Positions 13,001 through 26,696 of a stretch of 64,000 bases of DNA are shown piece after piece; the first letter of the stretch is position 1; each line of letters starts with the position of its first letter. The DNA is from Tyto alba. Taxonomy: Eukaryota > Chordata > Aves > Strigiformes > Tytonidae. The notes beneath the pieces are model-generated. The model worked only from the letters and a program-made list of their open reading frames with translations. It ran no database searches and was not told where the DNA came from. The stretch covers positions 6,105,243-6,169,242 of the forward strand of contig NW_024881279.1 in NCBI RefSeq assembly GCF_018691265.1. The letters run 5' to 3'. Position numbers and translations under genes: made by a program.

Positions 13001-14777
13001 TGTGCAAGTGGTGTGCAAGTGATGTGTGCAAGTCCTTAGAGAAAACTTGAAAGATTTTAAAAGTATTTCATGTCTGGACTGTCTGACAACAAAGGCATGC
13101 CTCTGCCACAATGCTAAAGCTTTGTATTTTGCAGCAGACAAGTAATATACACGTGGAAACCAGGAATGTTTGTTTTTCTTATGTGGGGTAAGTTGCCTTT
13201 TAATAAGACAGGCAGCACATGGCATGATATGCCATCAATCTACAAGTGCTCGAGGGGACCACTGAATATTAAGAGAGAATAGCGTAAGAGTCTGGCACAA
13301 TCCTTTATTCCCCATTACAGTTATTTTTAAAATTTTGATTATGAAAATTACAATCTAAGCATGAACTCCCAAAGGTCAATAGCTTTTCCTTCCAGAGAGT
13401 CTCCATCTTTAACAGCCTGGGATTCAGTCCAAGGAAGCTTATGTATTGGAACAGTACTCACTGGTTTTAGAAGCAGATATCACTCTACTGAGCAGGAATC
13501 TGTAAACTGTAGGTCTCATTCTCCAAGTGGTCCATTTCTCAATTTCAACTCTGCCTAAGTTAAATTGCTTTTAACTAAAGAGACCATAGGGAGAGACTGT
13601 GGAGGGACTAGCTTTCATCAGTCAAAATTATATGAGCTAGTTCTGTTCTGAGACATGAGAGTGACCTTCTTGCTGACAGGAGTTTCTGTACAAAAATCCT
13701 GTAGTTTATTGTTTTCTGGAGGAAGCAGGCTGTGGTATCTCCTCTCAATAGACAAGATTTCATGTACCTTTTAGGTTGTTTTCTGACTTTCCCAAGCAGT
13801 AGATATGCTATTGACATCAATGTATTTCAAAACTCAGAGGTAAAACACCCCTGAACATTAGCAAACATGTAGAAGGAAAGATCCACTTTCCTTGAGTGCA
13901 GCCATCTTTAAAGCTGAATTCAAATATAGTTCCTGACTTAAAGCAAAAAGCGTTCAAGTTTTATGCCATGCATTTTGGCATTTCCATGCATTTTCAAACT
14001 TCCATGGAAAAATGTAGACAAGCAAAGGTATGGTCAGGCAGAGCACAGATGTCTCCCATGGAAATTGCACAAGATTGTCACCAATAACCTAGATGTGAAA
14101 CTTTCTGCATCCTGAGCCCAATTAGCCACCTTATGCTTCTCTTCCCCAGAACAGGTAACTCATTGCTAGTCATGCTTCATCAGCTTTAGAGCTCATCAGA
14201 GCAGTGCAAGGTGGCTGTCTCCTATTGGACATGAATAATTTTTGATATATATGACAGTGCACAGCTCTTTTATAATGGATTTTAGAGTATGTGGTCCTCA
14301 TCTCTGCTTTGGCAGTAGCAATATGTGAACTTGTTCTTGCTATCAACAGGGGATTTACTGTATTTTATTCACAGTCACCAAGCACCTGGCTGCTGGGGTG
14401 AATGTCTTACTGCTAAGGTCATTGTCTTTTACTCTGCAGCTCCTATCTTACTGTTCTCTACTTTACTGTGAGGATACTGCAAGCACAAAAGTCAATACAG
14501 TGGTTATTGAGACATTCTCCTGCTGCATAACTCCTTTTAGACCAGTATCAGAGCACTTACTGAAAATAACTTCAGTACCTCTGGATACCTTTACTATCAT
14601 CAGAAAGTTATTATATGGAGTAGAATAAGAAAATAACCTATTATCTTCTACACTTCAATTAGCATTTATAAATAGTTTGTGCATTTAAAGATAGTATTAT
14701 TGGATGGGTTGAATACTGCTTTTTAGTATTCCTGCTCTTAATATTTCTAGCTGTATGCTTTTAGCAGTATATAAAAA

Positions 14778-15450
14778 TGGACCAGAAGTGACTTCTTGGA
14801 TCATTAAGTCCAATCCCTCTGCAACAGTATCATATAAAGTTTTTCATTAACCTACCAAGTTCTGCCTTAAAGATAATAAGGTTTATTGACCCCTTTACAT
14901 TGTTTGGAAGAATCCTTAGCATCTCAACCCTTCTGGTTGGAAACCTGCTAATATCTAGCCTAAATTTATTCAAATCCAGCTAAAATTGATGGAGTTTTCC
15001 TAAATGATTCCCCAGCATTTATTTGGAAATAATGACCTTCTACGGAATTGCTAGACTTAGCAAATGCTCTTACTCTTTTCTTATAGCTCTCTTGAAAAGG
15101 TATTCCTCTTGACTGTCTCAGCTTTCCTTATTATTTCCTGTTCCAAAGCTTATTGGACTTGGCTGCTAAGATCAGTCAAGAAATTAAACTCAGAATTATT
15201 ACTTTGTCTTCTTGCTATTTAAACTCTTTACATATCTTTAGGTATTATATTCCCTCTGAGTCATTGCTTATTAAGATTTTAATCTTTATTTCTCTAAATT
15301 AATTCCCTCTCTTAAGTGCCTGTTCTATTTATGCCTGCTTTAAACCTGTGGTTATTGTTCCATAAGCCCCAGTAGAATATCTACAATTCGGATGTCTGTA
15401 TTCCAGGTGGGCTTTCAACTGAACTTTCTGGAGAACAGTTCTGGCTTTAA
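14778..15450 (-). mobile_element. Old, diverged CR1 LINE fragment (3' portion), minus orientation
   Basis: The plus strand reads as antisense CR1. CTTGGATCATTAAGTCCAA matches the usual 'AAGATCATCAAGTCCAACC' region near the CR1 3' end. GCTAATATCTAGCCTAAAT matches the 'CTAATATCCAATCTAAACCT' block. Further right, TGTATTCCAGGTGGGC resembles 'CACTCCAGGTGTGGTC'. The blocks occur in the correct order. Many substitutions and no open reading frame show that it is ancient and inactive. Both ends are approximate. The 91-codon open frame at 15329-15604 overlaps its edge and is not considered a gene. Confidence 0.62.
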
Positions 15451-18379
15451 TGTTATGCATATCTCTAGATTGATGTATAGTCCAAAATTGGCTAGATATA
15501 TGTGCAATTTGTCGTTTCAAGGATTTGTACACAGCATTATACACTTGTTTCATCCTCACTAGAAACATACAATAGCCAAAATTACTTTTGTCTGAACAAA
15601 ACATTTTTTACTAACATGATAACAAAAAGAAGGGGAGGAGGGAGTTTGAAATAAATACAAGCCATACCTATTTGAGCGTTACATATAAGCTATATATAAA
15701 ATTCAGCATTTAGAGCTCTGAGATCTAATGTGAAACTTAAATGTATAATGGTGGAAAATGCATGTCTGAAAGTTAATGTGTGAATATGTTTGTGCAGCAG
15801 ATTCACAGGGAACACAAGCCAGCAGGAAAACTTAAATATATGAGAGATAAAATAAGGGCAACATGATGTTTGTCCTTCAACAGTTTTACTATCTCAGTGG
15901 GGTTTTTTGTTGTCTGCAGAATTGGTCATATACAAACCTCTTCATATAGCTCTCCAAGAGTTCTGTTTCCCTTGAGATATCTGGAAGAAGACTGAGTTAA
16001 AAGTTTAATCACCTCCTCCATGGCATTTGTCTCTTCCTGACTTGGATTGTGAGCTGTTCATAGCATAAGGAATGTTGGCTTTTTTGTTGTTTGGAAAGCT
16101 CCTCTTTCTCGCTCTAAAGTGAGCAAGAAATGAAAACAGTAATTGATATAAATGTCATCTCCTTGGTAAATGTCAAGAGATTTGCAAAAAATGAATAATG
16201 AACAAATGAATAATGTTGGATGGGACTTGATGCCTTTGTATCCTTGTCCTGTAAGAAGACACTAGGTTTTGCTTATGGAGTAACTTGGTAATTCATGGAT
16301 TTTCAGTGCTTTTTCAAACAACCTTTATACATCATCATTATCACTATTATTAAAATGCAAGCAGTTAGGTATATTAAGATGTGGGACCCAAGAGGACAGC
16401 TCTACAGACTCCATATACCTGTCAGCTGTACACATTTGACCATTGACCTTGCAGGTCACATGCATGTGTTTTTGCCTTGAGATGTTGGTTGACTTTATGA
16501 CTACATTAATTCTCACATGATTTAGAATCTGCAATCTTTCTGGGTTTACCACAGCCCAATATATTAAGGGTGTATTTCTCGCTTCAAACTCATTGTATTT
16601 TCTATGTGCTAAAAATCTTAACCAAAGAATTGCTGGAAAAAAATATTTGTAATAGCATTTAATACATGTCTGTATTTTTGCTGTTTATCCCTATCTTAAA
16701 TCTGTTGAGTAATCCAGTCAGTCAGAAATTACTATTTAATGTTTACAAATTGCCTCAAATGCTCTGAAAATTATTCTGTATTTATACAATAATCAGTTTA
16801 CTGAAGATTCTAAATTTATTGCTGGTTTTTGCAGTAGAAGCCCCAGGACATGAATGTGTTCAGTGGAAAAGTCTTTTTAGTGCTAATAAAAGGCATGCTT
16901 TTGTAAGATTGGGACTGATGTTTACAGTGAAGGAATTTTATTAAAGTTTTTCTTCAATTTCCAACATCCCATTATATTGGAAAAAGTATTAAATGTGCAG
17001 CATTTTAAAATCTGCCTTTTGATAAAGGGCATTGTATATTCCAATTGCAGTGAATATTACAAACAATATATTTTGTGTGAAATTTGCAAATTAGGCCTTA
17101 AAAATATTGCATTTCATTTGATGCTGGTCAGTTTGATGCTTTTTACCATCATGTGTCTTCAATATGATGCAAACTTAACATATATCACTTTTAAACCTAC
17201 CGAAGACTGATCTTTGGTATCTATATTGGTAACTATAAAACAGTTCTATACTTTACCATTACACTTCTGAGATTATCCAGTTATTGCTTCTAAAGCTTCT
17301 CACTGGTAGTGAAAGGTGCTGATCAACAGGTTAAAATTCTAATAAGCTGGACCAGACTCTTCTTTTACTCCTCTTGCCTTGCATAGTTCACACCTTTCTA
17401 CCCTGTGTATATGGCTCTGTTGAGTGGGAAAATTTGACTCTTCTAAAGGTGGAAGTGGTTTTCTGCAGAGTTCTGCTGAATTTCATTTCTCGTTCTGCAT
17501 CCTTCATCATTTGAGGCACAAAACTTCACTAGGAAAAATGATGAAGCCGTATCCAAGTCACCCTGAGGAGTTCATCGGCAAGTATCTTTGTGTTCAGTTT
17601 TTGAGTTAAAGGTTGCAAAAAACTTACACTGTGAAGATCTTTTCCACATAGGTTTGCCAGTTCCAAACTAGATTAGCAAGAAAGGCATGATTGACAGCTA
17701 ATATAAGAAGTTGAAAAAGGTAGTCTTAGCTGTTTTATCCCTTTCACAACCATGCAGTTCCATCCGGTGGCACTCTTTTGAAAGAAATAACATATGGAAA
17801 CAATAAGAAGGAGCTTCTTGTATCATTCATTTTCTTATTTGGTGCAAGTTATGTTATAAAAATTAACTCTTAATCTGTTATTTCCTGCTTCTTTAATAAT
17901 TCAATTTCTATCATTCTCTTTTCATTAATATGCTTATGATTGCCTGCTTAGTGCTCTGCCAGAACTCATCAAGACCTCAACCTAAACAGATTTTCAATTT
18001 AGTTATTTTATATCAGATTAATTCAACCAATGAACCAGAAATGACATTATTTATGGACATAAGCCACCAAAGTGCAATCTGTTTAAAGCTCTGTACATAG
18101 GGAGTACTAATGATGATCAGAAATTAACCCAAAATATTTTGCTTCTTTAAATATGTCTGTTCAGATATCACTCTTCCACTTACAAATTAACTATAGAAGG
18201 ACAATGCTGTGCCATTAACTTTTTAGGCAAAAAGAGTAATACCCTAACACAACTTTGAAAGACGTATAGTTTATATTTCTAGATTTAAACAAGTTTTATA
18301 ATATATGATAATTTCATTCCATTGAGCATCTTCTGTATTTAAAAAGAGTGGCAGAAAAAAAATCTTTATATCTCTGTGT

Positions 18380-18433
18380 AATACTTTATATTTCTTATCA
18401 TGCAGGCAATTTTTTAAGGGAGTCAAGGAAGGA
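18380..18433. repeat. 54-bp dispersed repeat, copy A
   Basis: By eye this aligns without gaps to 21174-21227, with about 7 mismatches in 54, mostly transitions. The core TTTTTTAAGGGAGTCAAG is identical in both copies. The similarity fades outside the 54 bp. It is probably a fragment of an unrecognised old interspersed repeat. Confidence 0.65.
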
Positions 18434-19328
18434 AATACCATACCAATGTGCGCTGTAATTACAGTCCATATCACCTATGCAAAACTGGTGTGTGATCCCC
18501 TTGATAATTGGGAAACGTGATCAGATATTTGAACTTCAAAAATTAATAAGGAAAAGAATGAAATGTTCTTCTGAGGTTTGGGCTCTTCCCCTCATTCTTC
18601 CTCCCTTGAATCTGCTGTGAAAGCCAGTGCTAAATTCTCAGTGCCAGTAGTCAAAAGATCAAATTTTATCTCATACCAAACCCTTTCATGGCTCCTTAAA
18701 ACTCAAAAGAGTTATTGTTTCAGAATCCCACAGCTGTCAGGATTTGGTCTGGTGGATTTGATGGTCTGGAGGCTGTGAGGAGGCAGCTCATGAGACAATG
18801 TTAACCTCCAGCACTCACTTTCCTCAACAGGAAAATATTGATTCATTAAAGCCCATCTCATACTTACATGCCTGTAGAGTTGGAAGCCTATGGGGTCATT
18901 TTATGTTTGGAGGATCCGTATTTACCTTTTTCATTTGTAAATTCAGTGCTATATCTTTTATCAAGGACCGTATATTCATTCTAAGCCATTTAACTGTATG
19001 CAGTGTAGAGCTGTCTAAAATAAATCAACAAATGGCAAATACATCATGATAGATTCTGTTACATTAATGAAGCGTATTTACCAGGAAACATTTCTATAGA
19101 TCTGAGATATTAAATCTTTGTGAAATAGTGTTAGCAGGAAGATTAACAAGTTTTCAAATTAGTTAAGAGAAAATTATCAAGACGCATTGGATTTATGTTC
19201 TCAACTTTAACAATGAAATCCTGAAAGATTCATTGCAAGTAATAACAGAATGTTCAGTGATTGTAATTTAAAAAGTAAAAATTTCTAGCAGATTCCACAG
19301 AGTTATTTCTTACTCTAATTAGAATATG

Positions 19329-19356
19329 AAAAAAAAAAAAATAAAAAAAAAAAAGA
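19329..19356. repeat. A-rich simple repeat
   Basis: Poly-A interrupted by single T and G. No adjacent retroposed sequence or target duplication was noticed. Confidence 0.8.
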
Positions 19357-20002
19357 AAACTTGTATTGCAGCCAGTGTAAAACTGCCACCTCTATGAAAT
19401 CAAATATTTCAATTAGATACAGTACTTAAAACTGTTTTTTTTAAATGTTCTTGGATTAGCTCTTGACTTTGTAGAATTATCCCTACAGTCTTTGCAGTCT
19501 CAGCTTGCATTCAGCTCCCTGCTGAGATTTTTTTAACACTGGAACATTTTGCGAAAGTGGAAACAGAAATGAACTTAAAATGAAAACAAATTTTCAGCCT
19601 TAAGTATTGAACAGACATGTTCTGGAGTCTTCTGACAAAATGGTTTTCCTGTCAATTCAACACAACATTTTCTAGGAATGTAAAGAATAATTCTTGACAA
19701 GAAAGTCTCTCACCTCAGAAATGTGAGTAGGATGGTGAGGAGACTTTGAATGTAGAATGTAAAAAAGAGAGGTTCAAGCCTTGTCACTCAGGTAGAAAAT
19801 TCTGGATCTTCTGGTAAGTGGTTACTGGCTTTTCTTTATGGTTTTCCCTGAAAGTCTGGAGTTTTATTCCTTTCTCTTGGTGTTAATTGGGGAAGGGATT
19901 TGGTTTCATCAACCTAGCTGAATGTCCTAGTGACTGAGCTGTCAAACTGGTATCTGTTCGTGTCTGACTCAATGCATATTTCATTAATTAGGCAAAATTC
20001 TC

Positions 20003-20065
20003 TCAGTAGCCTGATGGTTATGGCACTCAGCTGGGACTCAAACTCTGCTAAGCCTGTACTGCTGT
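20003..20065 (+). repeat. Possible MIR-type SINE 5' (tRNA-related) fragment
   Basis: AGTAGCCTGATGGTTATGGC followed by ACTCAGCTGGGACTCAAAC resembles the tRNA-derived head of amniote MIR (GTAGCCTAGTGGTTAGAGC, then ACTGGGCTGGGAGTCA). Only the head is recognisable. It is not a functional tRNA: no cloverleaf can be closed. Confidence 0.45.
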
Positions 20066-21173
20066 TGTTAACATAAGGGTAAATAAAATATACTCCCATG
20101 ACTTTTGAGCATACCACCTTTGAGAGGTCAGTAAATTCAGACTGGTGTAATCACCATCTCCTGTTTCGATGGTGTGACAAATCTATTTTATATTAAGATT
20201 GTGAAGAGAGTCTATAGCATTTAGTTACCCCCAAATGACTTGAGTATTCAATTATCATATTTATCTAGGGAAAAGAAGACATTATTTTCTTTCATTATTT
20301 TCTCAAGAGATAGAGTATGGCTTTGCTCCTGGAAAAGCATTTGGCAACATTTTCTCTCCTCTTCACATTATTTGAAAGTGATCTAGCACTGCTGCTTTCA
20401 TATTTCATTTCTGCAGTGTTAGAGATTAAACATATTGGATGATGATTTCAGAAAGCTGAAATCCTTTGCTTGGGTTTTCACTGGTTTCTGATGAATATCC
20501 ATTTTCTGAGACAGTATCTTTAATAAGTGGATATTGTGAAGTAGACTTTCCCAGTAGCCCACAACTAGCCTTTGCATACTGAAGAATAGGCAATTTCTAT
20601 CACTATCTCTCTTCAGACTTTTCCAGGAAGAGCAAATGCCTCAGAATGTTCTGAAGACTTGCTACTAGACCCGAGGGATTCAGGAAAAAAATGTCTCACA
20701 AATCTTATGAACGCTTAATGATGTGATCACTCTAACTATTGCAGAATTTTGCTTATATTACATTTTAACTCTAGCAGCAAAACTTATCATGAAATAAATA
20801 TTCTCTGACAGTCTGTACTTTTCTCCTGCCTAGATCTGCACTTTGAAATTATTTTGTCCCTTAATGAGGACTTATGTTATCTCACACATCTGAATAAACA
20901 TGCTTCTATACTATATAACACAGTTTTAAAATAAAGAACAATTTTTGTACCTTGAGGCTCTTTTACAACCCTGTAAAACTTCAAAATTATGTTACTTTAA
21001 AAAAAAAAAAAGGAAAATATACCTGAAGGCTAAAGCATTGGAATCCCAATTATTTTCACTGATATATTTTATCTCCTGTTTATTTTTATGTATTTTTATT
21101 TGTCCTCTGGCCTAAACTATATCCTCGTCTTTAGATTTTTCTCATCTTTCTTTCAGCACTGTGCTGAATCTGA

Positions 21174-21227
21174 AATACTTTGCACTTCTTATTGTGCAGC
21201 CAATTTTTTAAGGGAGTCAAGAAAGGA
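21174..21227. repeat. 54-bp dispersed repeat, copy B
   Basis: This is the partner of 18380-18433, in the same orientation and 2.8 kb away. Both contain TTTTTTAAGGGAGTCAAG flanked by matching sequence. Confidence 0.65.
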
Positions 21228-24059
21228 CTGTCCCAACAGTTATGATTTGGATTAAGGGGGCTTTCTACTGTAGTCCCAATTTTGACCCAGAATGAATCAA
21301 CCATCTGTAAATTTTTCATGTAGCACACTCTGCTAGAAAGGAGAAGGTTTGTAAACGTTTTGGAGATGATACTTGAATTATCTAAGATATTTTGCTTTTG
21401 CAAAGAAAACTTTGCAAACTTTTTAACAACATCGTTCACACTCAAATTTAAGATGCTGTTTACAATTTACCTTAAATAGAAAACTGAGGTTTTGTTTTGA
21501 AGTAACATTTAAATTGTCACTGATGGACTTCAGATTATGTGGCAAATTTGTCATTTTTTCTTCTGTTTCCCCTTTTTCTTTCTCCTTTCACTGTTAATAA
21601 TTTTGAGCCTTCTGACTATATTAAACTCAAGAGGCTTCATAACATACAGAGAATAAATGTGATCTAATTACTCCAATTAAATCAGTCTATTAGTGTTCTT
21701 TGATGGAATTGGTGAAAAACTGTTTTCTTGTCTCTTCACAAATTTGGAGCATTTTTCCATCTTAACAAAAAGAAAAAATCTTGAAAAAATCATGTTCAGA
21801 TACACAGTAAAGTTCAGTCAAGTTAATCTAAGCATTTTTTCATCTAACCTTGAAATATTTATGTTTGATTTTGATGTTTCTTTTTTAACAACTTCTGGTG
21901 TAAGATTTGTTTTAACACAAATAGGCTTTTAATATAAACTAGCCTATAACTCTGAATGTGGGTAAATAAAACATTTTGACAAGATTAGCTCTTTACTCCT
22001 TTAGCTTTTTTATAGATATGGAAATCTATTTTACAGTGGATGATTTTGGTTTCAACTTGTCGACATCTGCTTCTTTGAAAAAGAATGTTAAGTATGTTTC
22101 AAAACTTTCCATATTCTCAGTTTCAAGACAAGGGCCACTGATGCACCAACTACTAGCAGGTTGGAAATGATAATTCTAGAAAATGAGGTCAAAATAGCTG
22201 AAAGAGGTAATTATAACACCTTAGCTGCTGAAGTTTGATGGAATTTCCTTTAAAAAGTGGGGAAACAGCTCTTTCAAACAAGAGATTACTTGGCAGTAGC
22301 ATGCCAATCTATCCATACTCTGCTAGAAGGCTATTGCTGAGATTCTTGGATGGCTGCATGCCTTAAGTCTCACAATCTACCTTGTCCATGCCAATATCCT
22401 GTTAATGCACTCTTTGTTGTGGCTTATGGCTATACTCTATTTCTTGCATTTATCTGAATTTATACGGCTACTAAAGAATTGTCTTTGTATCATCCACACT
22501 CATACTATATAAAGTTTGGTCAAAACTAATATGGTCTGCCTATTCTAGTTTTGTTATTGTAACTCTATCACTGCTTTATTATGATAAAATCTTGAAAAAT
22601 GTTATTTAATATGTATGGGGACTGATGGGAATTTTGCTTTGCTGATTTAGCTAGCCTCTAACTTTGATTACTATGCAACCTATCGTTTTTTATGAAAAAA
22701 TCCAAACCATTCTAATTGGTTGTTACAATCAGTGATCATCAGCTGTGGAAGACTAATTAACCTTAGTAGTAAAACCTAATGTAAGGTGTTTTTGTTCATC
22801 TCTTTAATGAGTTAAGAAGTCAGGAGAACAGATTTAGTTAAAAAGAGTTGAAAACACTAATAAAAAATGAAACTTGTTCCTCTAGTCTAGCATCCAGTCT
22901 CTTGCCTTGCTCAGAAGATAACTCAACAGATAGAAACACAGGAAACTTGTATGTCCTCTGCTTTTTCTTTCCTCTTCTTTAGAAATTCTTTCTTTGTACC
23001 TTATTGGCATTTAAATTGATGGTCCATGTTGAACAGAAAGGACATTTTGTAGTTTCATTGTATAAATTTGTCTGTCTATTCTTCATCGCTGTGTATGTTG
23101 TAATGCTGTGTGCCATTATTCTGGTCAGTTGTCTGGCTTTAAATCTTTCAAGTTCTTTGACAGATTTTTCTAGTCTTAGCTAATTCAGTTTACCTGAAGC
23201 CCAAGACTGCCAAATTGAATTACACTGCGGTCATTCATGCTTAGCACCTCATCCATAGTTAATTTCTTGAGCTCCTACGTTTTATCTGTGTATACATTTT
23301 TCATTTGCAACAATATTTTAGTTTAGCAAGGGAAGAGCTCAGAAGTCCGAGGGTTTTTTTAATTAATTCCTTTGTTAGTTCAGAAATTTTTTCTTCATTT
23401 TGAACCAGCTGCCTGTATAACTGAGGTTGATAGTCCTTCAGAAACTCATATTCCAGTTTTTGATGAAACACAATGAGAGCTATTCATTTCATAATGAGTT
23501 TCACCCAGCCCTTGACAGCACACCAGCAATATGTTCAGTGATGAAATGGAAACTCTGCCCTCTTCACAGCTGAGTAGAGAAGAGCTCCATCACTGACACC
23601 TTAGGATCATGATCAAGATGAGATAAATTGTCTGTTGACTGTTGGTCAGAAAACACAAACTGAGTTTTAATGTTCCTGATACTCAGTGTTCTGATTATCT
23701 GATTCCAGTACACGTTGTAGGGCTCTCTGCTGAATTCTAGCAGGTAGGAAAGAAATTCAGATCATTAGAAGGTGAACCCAAAACACACCTGTAGATACAT
23801 AAAAAAGCCTTACAGCTGCTCTACTGCAACCCTCAGAATAAGATTTAACCAGCCTTTGGCTTTCTTTATATATAAGGAAATGGGCTCATGCAGAAGACAT
23901 TTCAGAGCATGTAAATGACTTTCATGCTATGAGAAGAAACAAACCCATATTCTGTATTTTACCTTTGCAAATACCTCCTTCTCTTGCCAAAAGTATCATT
24001 TACTAATGACTCAAAACTCTGACAGGTCTAAAGGTGAAAGTACATTTTGTATCCTAACC

Positions 24060-25440
24060 AGTATATAGACTAAAAATAAGAGAAGATTTGATTGTAAACG
24101 AGCAAAATGTGAGAGTGGTTGTTCAGGTGATCCAAAAGGATTTTAGGAAGAAGATATAGGACATGGTTAAATTCATGATATTGTCCTCTTGAATATAGTG
24201 GAAAGAAGAAGGATAATGTGCTATGGCTTGCATCTGGGAAAGGAAGGATATAGTTAAAGAATAAGTCCAGATGATAAATGTAAAGATAGGGAAACTGAAA
24301 AATAGATAGTGACTGAAAAATAGAGAAGCTGATGTGAGAAGAAATATTCTACGCTTGGTTTTGACATAGTGAACTTCTAATGTGGACAAGATGTTCCTGA
24401 GAAGAACTCAGTAATTGTACAAAGAGATAGAAGGATAAACCAGAGAGGACACCTACGAAGTTTCTCAGACTTCCAAGGAATCAAGTGTAGAAAGGTAAGA
24501 AGACTAGACTATTATAGGTAAAGCTCCAAAATTATGATGAGAGACCATCTAGAGGGGGTATAATACTTAATATGATACTTCCCAGCAGAGATGGAAAGAA
24601 TCGTTAAGAGTAGGTGAAAAAATAACTGCTTCTCCAAGGGACCTCATTTTTGAGGTTGAATGAAGTAGAAGAAAGTTTCAGAGTAGGAGGGAAAAAGTGA
24701 GAGGAAAAGGAGATTACCTGGGAGGAGGTTGGAGCAGAATGGTCAGGCTGAAAGATTGGAATCAAAATGGCTAAATACAACAGTAAGTAGGAAAAGGCAA
24801 TGCAGTTTTTTCCAGTTTTATAAAATCCTCCTTAAACAAGCTGACCAGATCTTGAGAAAATAGGGCTGGAGGAGGGAGCCAGAGATGCCAGTCAGGCAGA
24901 AGGTAGATCACAGACAGTAGGTTTTGAGAGAAGAAAAGTATTTTATGAAGAAATGTAACAACATCGGGGAAAAAAGAATAGGATTAATTTGCAGTGAAAA
25001 AAAAAAAAAAATCAATGAAGTACCTGTATTTCCATCAGAACAGCAGAGAAATGATGAAAAGAAAGAATAAAAATAAGAATAAAGTACATGAAATAAATAG
25101 TGAGTAGCAGAAGGACAGTGGAGAGAGGGGAATTGAAAGAGAAACTGTTGAAAAAGCCATCTGGGAGCTCACAGGAATAGAGCTCAGTACACAGGAAAAT
25201 ATGGTCAAAAGAGTGGCCATCCCGTATGAGTGAGATGGTTAATTCAGGATAAGTCCAAATGAGTTGATAGAGATGAAGAAATCTTGACCCTTGTTCAGTC
25301 CATTAGTCTCTCATAGGTTGAGTCACAAAGGCTGAACAGGGACAAGATCAGAGTGGTGAGGATGCAGATGTGTTGATCACAGCAAGAGAAACAAAGGGCA
25401 ATGTATACTGAAGTGAAAGTTGAGTGGAAAGGGGTGATTG
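24060..25440 (+). other. Purine-rich tract of about 1.4 kb
   Basis: The plus strand is dominated by A and G over this interval (for example GGAAAGAAGAAGGA, GAAAAATAGAGAAG, GAGGAAAAGGAGA), while the flanks are balanced. There is no coding potential and no recognised repeat family. A short direct repeat GACTGAAAAATAGA-like occurs near 24.3 kb. Confidence 0.6.
24997..25011. repeat. Poly-A run (about 15)
   Basis: Homopolymer inside the purine-rich tract. Confidence 0.8.
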
Positions 25441-26675
25441 AAAGTAAGGTGGTACATATCCGCGCTAAACTGATTCATGTTTATTAACTTAGCAGCAAAG
25501 TATTTAAATCTATTTTGTTACAAAACCTGTAAAAGTCACAGGTACTGTTATGCTATATATCTAAATATGTCACTGGTTGAGTCTTACTTTTTCACACGAT
25601 AAAATATGCTTTTGAGGAAACTGCTATATAATGCTGAAAACTTTCAAAAGTGTAAATGTGTAGCTACACTGCATTTCAATGGCACTTTAAGCCTCTGTTG
25701 GAAGGGGAGTGTATGGAGCTATGTATTTGAAGAATATAGAAAAAATGGATGGTTTGTAATGCATGGTTGCTAGGCTTCATGATTCAAGGTCACAGCAAAG
25801 TGAAATTTTAATAACTCGGTAGAAGTAGCTCATGAAATGTATATCTTGCATTTTCTGCAAGTATGTCGATTGCATTCATCTTCAAATTTTACCTAAAGGT
25901 GTGTTTCACCACATGCTGTCTCTCGACTGGATCGTGTGCATTCAGTTAGTATCATAAATTAATGTGATTATGTAAATTCTGTCTATCCGTTTGGGACCTT
26001 CCTGAAGCTCTAGTCACCTTTCATTAAGACATAGCCTGATGTAAGATGGGTAATTCTCTTGATGGCCTCATTTGAGAAGCACGGAATGGTATAGATATTA
26101 TGAGCTCCATCTCAAGCATCAAATAACCAGACAGACAGCACTGAATATGTTGAGAAATTCAGCAAAATGTTTAGACATTCATAGTACTGAGCTCTGTAAA
26201 TCAGCAGTGCTGAATAAGCTACAAGAGCATTAGCCTATTTAGATGCTAAAAAGTATGGGATTTTAAAATTACCCAGATCCTTATAATATTTATAACTGGT
26301 TTGGCTAGCAGGTATTTCACTAACATTAATTTTACTCTGACATAGGAAATTGCATTCTGATTATTTTTCCAAACCAACCTTGAATAGTGGATTTTGACTA
26401 CACTTTGGATGTGGCTTTGGGATTGATTTTTTAATTGTCTGTTGCTTGACAAGCCGATTCTATTCAGAAATCATATATGACTTCTTAGGTAATGGATGCT
26501 AATTGTAAAAATCCTCAACAGCTTAATCTGTTGTAGCCTTCTTGAGAATTTAATAAGCCTCTCTCATAATAAAATGTGTCAGAAGGGGCAAATATTTTGC
26601 TAGCACAGCTTGTAACTGATTGTTTGTACCATGGTAGCAAGTATTCACACAACAGAAGTACTTTGCAGTCATTTT

Positions 26676-26696
26676 AAAAAAAAAAAAAAAAAAAAA
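26676..26696. repeat. Poly-A run (21)
   Basis: Uninterrupted A run in intronic sequence. No retrocopy is recognised upstream. Confidence 0.85.

Noticed and set aside
15329..15604. 91-codon minus-strand open frame next to the CR1 remnant, considered as LINE ORF2.
   Set aside because: No reverse transcriptase motifs are visible, and the segment appears to overlap the diverged CR1 region without a preserved frame.
20003..20065. tRNA-like sequence considered as a tRNA gene.
   Set aside because: Acceptor and anticodon stems cannot be formed, and the match is better to the head of a MIR SINE.
26676..26696. Long poly-A run considered as the tail of a processed pseudogene.
   Set aside because: No protein-like sequence lies upstream and no flanking direct duplication was found.
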